DNA from: Tranquillimonas sp964472855
Lineage (GTDB): Bacteria > Pseudomonadota > Alphaproteobacteria > Rhodobacterales > Rhodobacteraceae
Reading direction: 5' to 3'
Length of the DNA: 9,206 nucleotides
Assembly (NCBI GenBank): GCA_964472855.1
Contig: CAYYMJ010000085.1
Span: 1-9,206, forward strand
Below are positions 6,463 to 9,206 of this stretch, one piece after another; within the stretch, counting starts at the first letter, position 1; the number at the start of each line of letters is the position of its first letter. A program made the translations under genes and the position numbers. The notes beneath the pieces were generated by a model. That model had not been told where the DNA came from. It searched no databases and worked only from the letters and a program-made list of their open reading frames with translations.

Positions 6463-7284
6463 CTATTGGATGACCGGAACGCCGGTGGTTTCCTGCAGCC
6501 ACTGGGCCTCGATCGCGGCCAGTGAACCGTCGGCCTTGATGCTGGCGATGGCCTCGTTGACGCAGGCGACCAGCGGGTTGCCGTCTTCCATCAGCAGCCC
6601 GAAACGATCGGGATTCGCGGCCCGGTCGGCCGGGAACTGCCCCAGGATCGCCCCGTCGTCCAGGATTACCGCCGACAGGAACAGCGCGGTCGGCAGGTCG
6701 AAGATGGCGGCGTCGATCTGGCCGGCCTTCATCGCCTCGACCACGTTGGTGTTGTCGTCATACAACAGCGGCGACTGGTCGGGCGCGATGATCTCGGTCA
6801 CCACCGGCAACGCCGTGGTTGACGCAACCGCCCCCCATTTCAGCGTCTTGAGGCTGGCCAGCGTCGGTTCGGCCCCCGCGTCAACCGTGGGCTGGCGCAG
6901 CAGCACCGCCATCGCGGCCGAATAGTAGCTGTCCGAGAAATCCACCACCTGCTCGCGTTCGTCGGTGATCGAGAATTGCTGCAGGTTGAAATCGAAATTC
7001 TTCGCCCCGGGCTGGATCGATTCGTCAAAGCCCGCGCGCACCCAGGCCACGGCGTCGGCGTCAAAGCCCATGGCCCCGGCCACGGCATAGGCCACCGCCG
7101 CCTCGAACCCCTGCCCGCCGGCGGGATTGTCGTCGATCACCCACGGGAAATAGGCCGGGTTTCCGGTAGCAACGGTCAGCATGCCGTCGGCGATGGTCTT
7201 GCCCGCCGCGCATTCGCCGGCGGCCAGCGCCATGTGGGACGTGGCCAGCACAAGGCCGGCACCCAGGATTGTCTTACCAAGCAT
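6463..7284 (-). CDS. Amino acid ABC transporter, periplasmic substrate-binding protein
   Basis: Captures a polar amino acid or related small molecule in the periplasm and delivers it to the permease. The 273-residue product belongs to the family 3 solute-binding proteins (SBP_bac_3). Residues 1-22 are a signal peptide ending around SHMALA. Next come TIADGMLTVAT, FPWVIDD, GQGFEAAVAYAVAGAMGF and the family's ligand segment LQQFSITDEREQVVDFSDSYY. Arg110 in that segment matches the residue that binds the ligand carboxylate. QIDAAIFDLPTA (Asp191/Asp197) lies where the amino-group-binding acid is expected. Cys25 and Cys241 could form a disulfide. The ATG is supported by GGGGA 5 nt upstream. The first gene of the importer unit, it ends 1 nt before the permease start. 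The family-level call is firm, but the substrate cannot be read from sequence alone. Confidence 0.93.
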   Translation of the reverse strand: MLGKTILGAGLVLATSHMALAAGECAAGKTIADGMLTVATGNPAYFPWVIDDNPAGGQGFEAAVAYAVAGAMGFDADAVAWVRAGFDESIQPGAKNFDFNLQQFSITDEREQVVDFSDSYYSAAMAVLLRQPTVDAGAEPTLASLKTLKWGAVASTTALPVVTEIIAPDQSPLLYDDNTNVVEAMKAGQIDAAIFDLPTALFLSAVILDDGAILGQFPADRAANPDRFGLLMEDGNPLVACVNEAIASIKADGSLAAIEAQWLQETTGVPVIQ

Positions 7285-7361
7285 CGTTTTCCCCAGTTTT
7301 GTTCAACCATATCCGGGGTCAGGCTAGCAGAGTTGTGGCCGCCATCAACGACCTAGCCGGC

Positions 7362-7390
7362 GCGCGGCGCAGCGTCACGCCGGGCCGCGC
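7362..7390 (-). other. GC-rich inverted repeat after the Hint gene
   Basis: A 7-bp perfect stem (7362-7368 with 7384-7390) encloses a 15-nt loop. A competing 6-bp stem (7357-7362 with 7378-7383) overlaps it. The element lies 6 nt after the Hint stop codon, in the 112-bp spacer before the ABC transporter binding-protein gene. It has no T-run, so it is not an intrinsic terminator; it could be an RNA stability or Rho-related structure, or chance in GC-rich DNA. Confidence 0.25.
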
Positions 7391-7396
7391 AGCCGC

Positions 7397-8464
7397 TCAG
7401 GCCGCCAACAGCGCGCTTTCCCGCCGCCGCAGCATGGGCCGGGCCAGGGCGCCCAGCGGCGTGCCGCCCGACATCAGGGCCGGGAACAGGACGGCAAATT
7501 CGGCGCGCTGGGCCGGCGACATGGCGCCAAGGCTCTGGTCGGAAACATAGAAACTCTCCGACAGGCAACCGTTGGCCCAGATCAGCTCGTGGCGGTCGAA
7601 CATCAGATGGAAATACACGATCGCGCGGCGGGGACGGCACAGATAACCGGGACGGCCGCGCATGTGCTTGGCGGCGACCAGCGCCTCGCTGTCGCCAAAG
7701 CACAACGCCAGACGCGGGTTGCAGGCCCAAAGCCGGTGATTCGGCGACACCAGCAACGCCCCGCCCTCGGACAGGCTGGTGCCGGCATGAACCTCGATCG
7801 GGGCATGCTGCCCCCGCGCATCGACCCGGCTGCGCCCGACCCAGCGGATCGGCCGCGCGCCGTGGTCGGCGGTCTCGACCAGGTCGCCGGGGCGCAAAAC
7901 CTCGACCGGATGCAAACCGCTCGGTGTGCGGATCATGGCGCCCGGCCCGAAGCAGATGGCGCCCGACGCGCCCGAGGATACCGCCGCAAACGACGCCGTC
8001 CCCGGGTTCGGCTGGTTGAACTGGATGGTATAGGTCGCATCGCGCGGCGCGGTCGGGGTCGCGACATTGGTCGATGTCGCCCCGGCGGCCAGCCCGTCGA
8101 CAGCGGTGATCCCGGTGGTGCCGCCACCGATGTCCAGAAAATTGGTCACCGTGCTGGTCGAGGTATCGACAAGGCTGACCGCCTCGTAGTTCCCCGGACG
8201 GGCGCTGTCGGGATCGGTCAGCAGAAAGCCGAAGCTGTCGGTCGAGATCACATAGACATTCTCGCCCGAGGCCGCGTCGAAACTGACCGTCACGGCAGGA
8301 TCGTCCAGGGCCACCGTCAGCCCGGCCGTGCCGTCGGCGTTATACAAGACGATCGAATAATTCGCCGGGTCCTCGGCCGGGTCGAGGGCGACCTCGACAA
8401 ACTCGCTGACGCCACTCGACGTCGCATAGCTGTTGGAAAAATGTAACTCGCTGATCCGTGCCAC
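7397..8464 (-). CDS. Hint-domain (hedgehog/intein-like, Hint_2 type) protein
   Basis: Numbering counts from the longest open start, GTG at 8530 (377 aa). Residues about 24-135 (ARISELHFSNSY, VSEFVEVAL, YSIVLYNADGTAG) resemble the lamin-tail-like beta domain found before Hint domains in Rhodobacterales. A Ser/Thr/Gly/Ala-rich linker follows to about 190. The Hint_2 domain starts at ICFGPGAMIRTPSGLHPVE, with candidate nucleophile Cys193. It continues with LRPGDLVETADHGARPIRWV, LLVSPNHRL (His265) and FDRHELIWANGCLSESF. Hint folds self-cleave in inteins and Hedgehog; the role of this bacterial subfamily is unknown to me. There is no signal peptide. I prefer the GTG at 8464 (355 aa) because codons 1-22 have low GC3 unlike the body and contain a TACAAT box, and because the product then starts at the conserved beta domain. 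The 8530 start remains possible. Neither GTG has a strong ribosome binding site. Confidence 0.88.
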   Translation of the reverse strand: MARISELHFSNSYATSSGVSEFVEVALDPAEDPANYSIVLYNADGTAGLTVALDDPAVTVSFDAASGENVYVISTDSFGFLLTDPDSARPGNYEAVSLVDTSTSTVTNFLDIGGGTTGITAVDGLAAGATSTNVATPTAPRDATYTIQFNQPNPGTASFAAVSSGASGAICFGPGAMIRTPSGLHPVEVLRPGDLVETADHGARPIRWVGRSRVDARGQHAPIEVHAGTSLSEGGALLVSPNHRLWACNPRLALCFGDSEALVAAKHMRGRPGYLCRPRRAIVYFHLMFDRHELIWANGCLSESFYVSDQSLGAMSPAQRAEFAVLFPALMSGGTPLGALARPMLRRRESALLAA

Positions 8465-8512
8465 GGCTGCCCCCGTTTCGGTTCCGGCGACAATTTCACC
8501 TGAATATGGCAA

Positions 8513-8518
8513 ATTGTA
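8513..8518 (-). promoter_or_regulatory. Possible -10 box for the Hint-domain gene
   Basis: TACAAT on the minus strand lies 49 bp upstream of the GTG preferred here as the Hint gene start, in a locally AT-richer stretch just after the rplT terminator. A promoter is expected here because transcription from rplT should stop at 8553. I see no good -35 hexamer 16-18 bp upstream (AGCTTT is the best at 17 bp), so the call is weak. Confidence 0.25.
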
Positions 8519-8552
8519 GACAGATCCCACGCATCAAAGCTTGCCCCAGCGT

Positions 8553-8591
8553 AAAGAAAAAAGGGGCCGCGCCCGTTGGCACAGCCCCCTT
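8553..8591 (-). terminator. Intrinsic terminator of rpmI-rplT
   Basis: On the minus strand an A-rich flank and G-rich arm (8578-8591) pair with the arm at 8561-8573. The stem is about 13 bp, with two G-U pairs and one bulged base (8585), and has a 4-nt loop (8574-8577). It is followed immediately by the T-rich run TTTTTTCTTT (8562-8553). It starts 22 nt after the rplT stop codon. This is a textbook Rho-independent terminator and separates the ribosomal genes from the Hint gene downstream. Confidence 0.9.
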
Positions 8592-8613
8592 CTCAACCTG
8601 AAGGTGCGATGGC

Positions 8614-8976
8614 TCAGGCCAGCGCGGCCTTGGCCTGATCGACGATGGCGTTGAAGGCATCGGGTTCATGCACGGCCAGATCGGCAAGGATCTTGCGGTC
8701 AACCTCGATACCGGCCTTCGACAGACCATTGATGAAACGCGAATAGGTCAGCGCCTCGTCATGGGCGCGAACACCGGCGTTGATCCGCTGGATCCACAAA
8801 GCGCGGAAATTGCGCTTGCGGTTCTTGCGGTCGCGGGTCGCATACTGGTTTGCCTTGTCGACAGCCTGGCGGGCGGTCTTGAAGGTATTCTTGCGGCGGC
8901 CATAATAGCCTTTGGCGGCCTTGACGACCTTGCGATGACGGGCGTGGCTGGTGGCGCCACCTTTGACACGGGACAT
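8614..8976 (-). CDS. rplT: Large ribosomal subunit protein bL20
   Basis: Binds 23S rRNA directly and is needed early in 50S assembly; in several bacteria it also represses its own operon. The 120-residue product matches the usual length. It has the basic RNA-binding N-terminal helix (residues 1-60, including HARHRKVVKAAKGYYGRRKN and RDRKNRKRNFRALWIQRINA) and the C-terminal globular part (about 60-117, with SRFINGLSKAGIEVDRKILADL). The ATG is preceded by GAGG 9 nt upstream. It follows rpmI by 15 nt and is the last gene before a strong intrinsic terminator, so the ribosomal-protein unit ends here. pheS and pheT, which follow rplT directly in many bacteria, begin about 3.75 kb further on. Confidence 0.98.
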   Translation of the reverse strand: MSRVKGGATSHARHRKVVKAAKGYYGRRKNTFKTARQAVDKANQYATRDRKNRKRNFRALWIQRINAGVRAHDEALTYSRFINGLSKAGIEVDRKILADLAVHEPDAFNAIVDQAKAALA

Positions 8977-8991
8977 ATCAGCAGACCTCGG

Positions 8992-9192
8992 TTAACGGCT
9001 GTAGGGCATGTAGGATTTGACGAGCTTCTGATCGGGCTCGCTCAGCACCCGCGTTCCGCGGGCGTTGCGCAGGAACTTGTTGGTGCGCTTGATCATCCCG
9101 TGCCGCTTGCCGGCCTGCGATCCCACGACCTTGCCGGTCGCGGTCACCTTAAAGCGCTTCTTGGCGCTCGACTTCGTCTTCATCTTGGGCAT
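8992..9192 (-). CDS. rpmI: Large ribosomal subunit protein bL35
   Basis: Structural protein of the 50S subunit that binds 23S rRNA. The 66-residue product has the usual bL35 length and the family's typical start, MPKMKTKSSAKKRFKVT, followed by a very basic middle (KRHGMIKRTNKFLRNARG). The start is fixed by an AGGAG ribosome binding site on the minus strand at 9199-9203, 6 nt upstream. The next gene, rplT, begins 15 nt after the stop, so the two are co-transcribed. In most bacteria infC lies directly upstream and all three genes form one operon; here infC would be beyond the right edge. Any L20- or IF3-dependent leader control would also lie outside the window. Confidence 0.98.
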   Translation of the reverse strand: MPKMKTKSSAKKRFKVTATGKVVGSQAGKRHGMIKRTNKFLRNARGTRVLSEPDQKLVKSYMPYSR

Positions 9193-9206
9193 TTCCGTCT
9201 CCTCTT

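Overview
The window is high-GC DNA (most codons end in G or C) in which every convincing gene lies on the minus strand, so it is best read from 9206 down to 1. The proteins (rpmI/rplT, pheS/pheT, a Hint_2-type protein, a YtoQ-family protein) and a short intergenic motif that I associate with marine Rhodobacteraceae suggest an alphaproteobacterium of the Rhodobacterales. That placement is an inference from protein style, not a database match.

In transcription order: (1) rpmI (bL35) and rplT (bL20), 15 nt apart, closed by a strong intrinsic terminator at 8553-8591; infC would be expected just beyond the right edge. (2) A Hint-domain (hedgehog/intein-like) protein with a lamin-tail-like N-terminal region. 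(3) A compact polar amino acid ABC importer: periplasmic binding protein, GTG-started permease 1 nt later, and an ATPase whose start overlaps the permease stop (ATGA). (4) pheS, 47 nt after the ATPase. (5) A small secreted protein of unknown function (132 aa, cleavable signal peptide, two cysteines), placed between pheS and pheT. (6) pheT, complete. (7) ytoQ, 23 nt after pheT. (8) The upstream part of an unrecognised gene carrying a Gly-Ile repeat encoded by a (CGGCAT)n tract, cut by the left edge.

The backbone is the ancient translation cluster infC-rpmI-rplT-pheS-pheT, opened at two points. About 3.7 kb carrying the Hint gene and the ABC importer sits between rplT and pheS, and the secreted small protein sits between pheS and pheT. 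The two PheRS subunits are therefore made from genes about 630 bp apart instead of adjacent ones. There are no tRNA or rRNA genes, CRISPR arrays, transposases or integrases. No stretch over 300 bases lacks a gene; the longest gap is 155 bp (3642-3796), which holds the candidate intergenic repeat.

I do not see a clearly new multi-gene system. The least understood items are the Hint protein, the secreted protein between pheS and pheT, the intergenic motif and the truncated Gly-Ile repeat gene.
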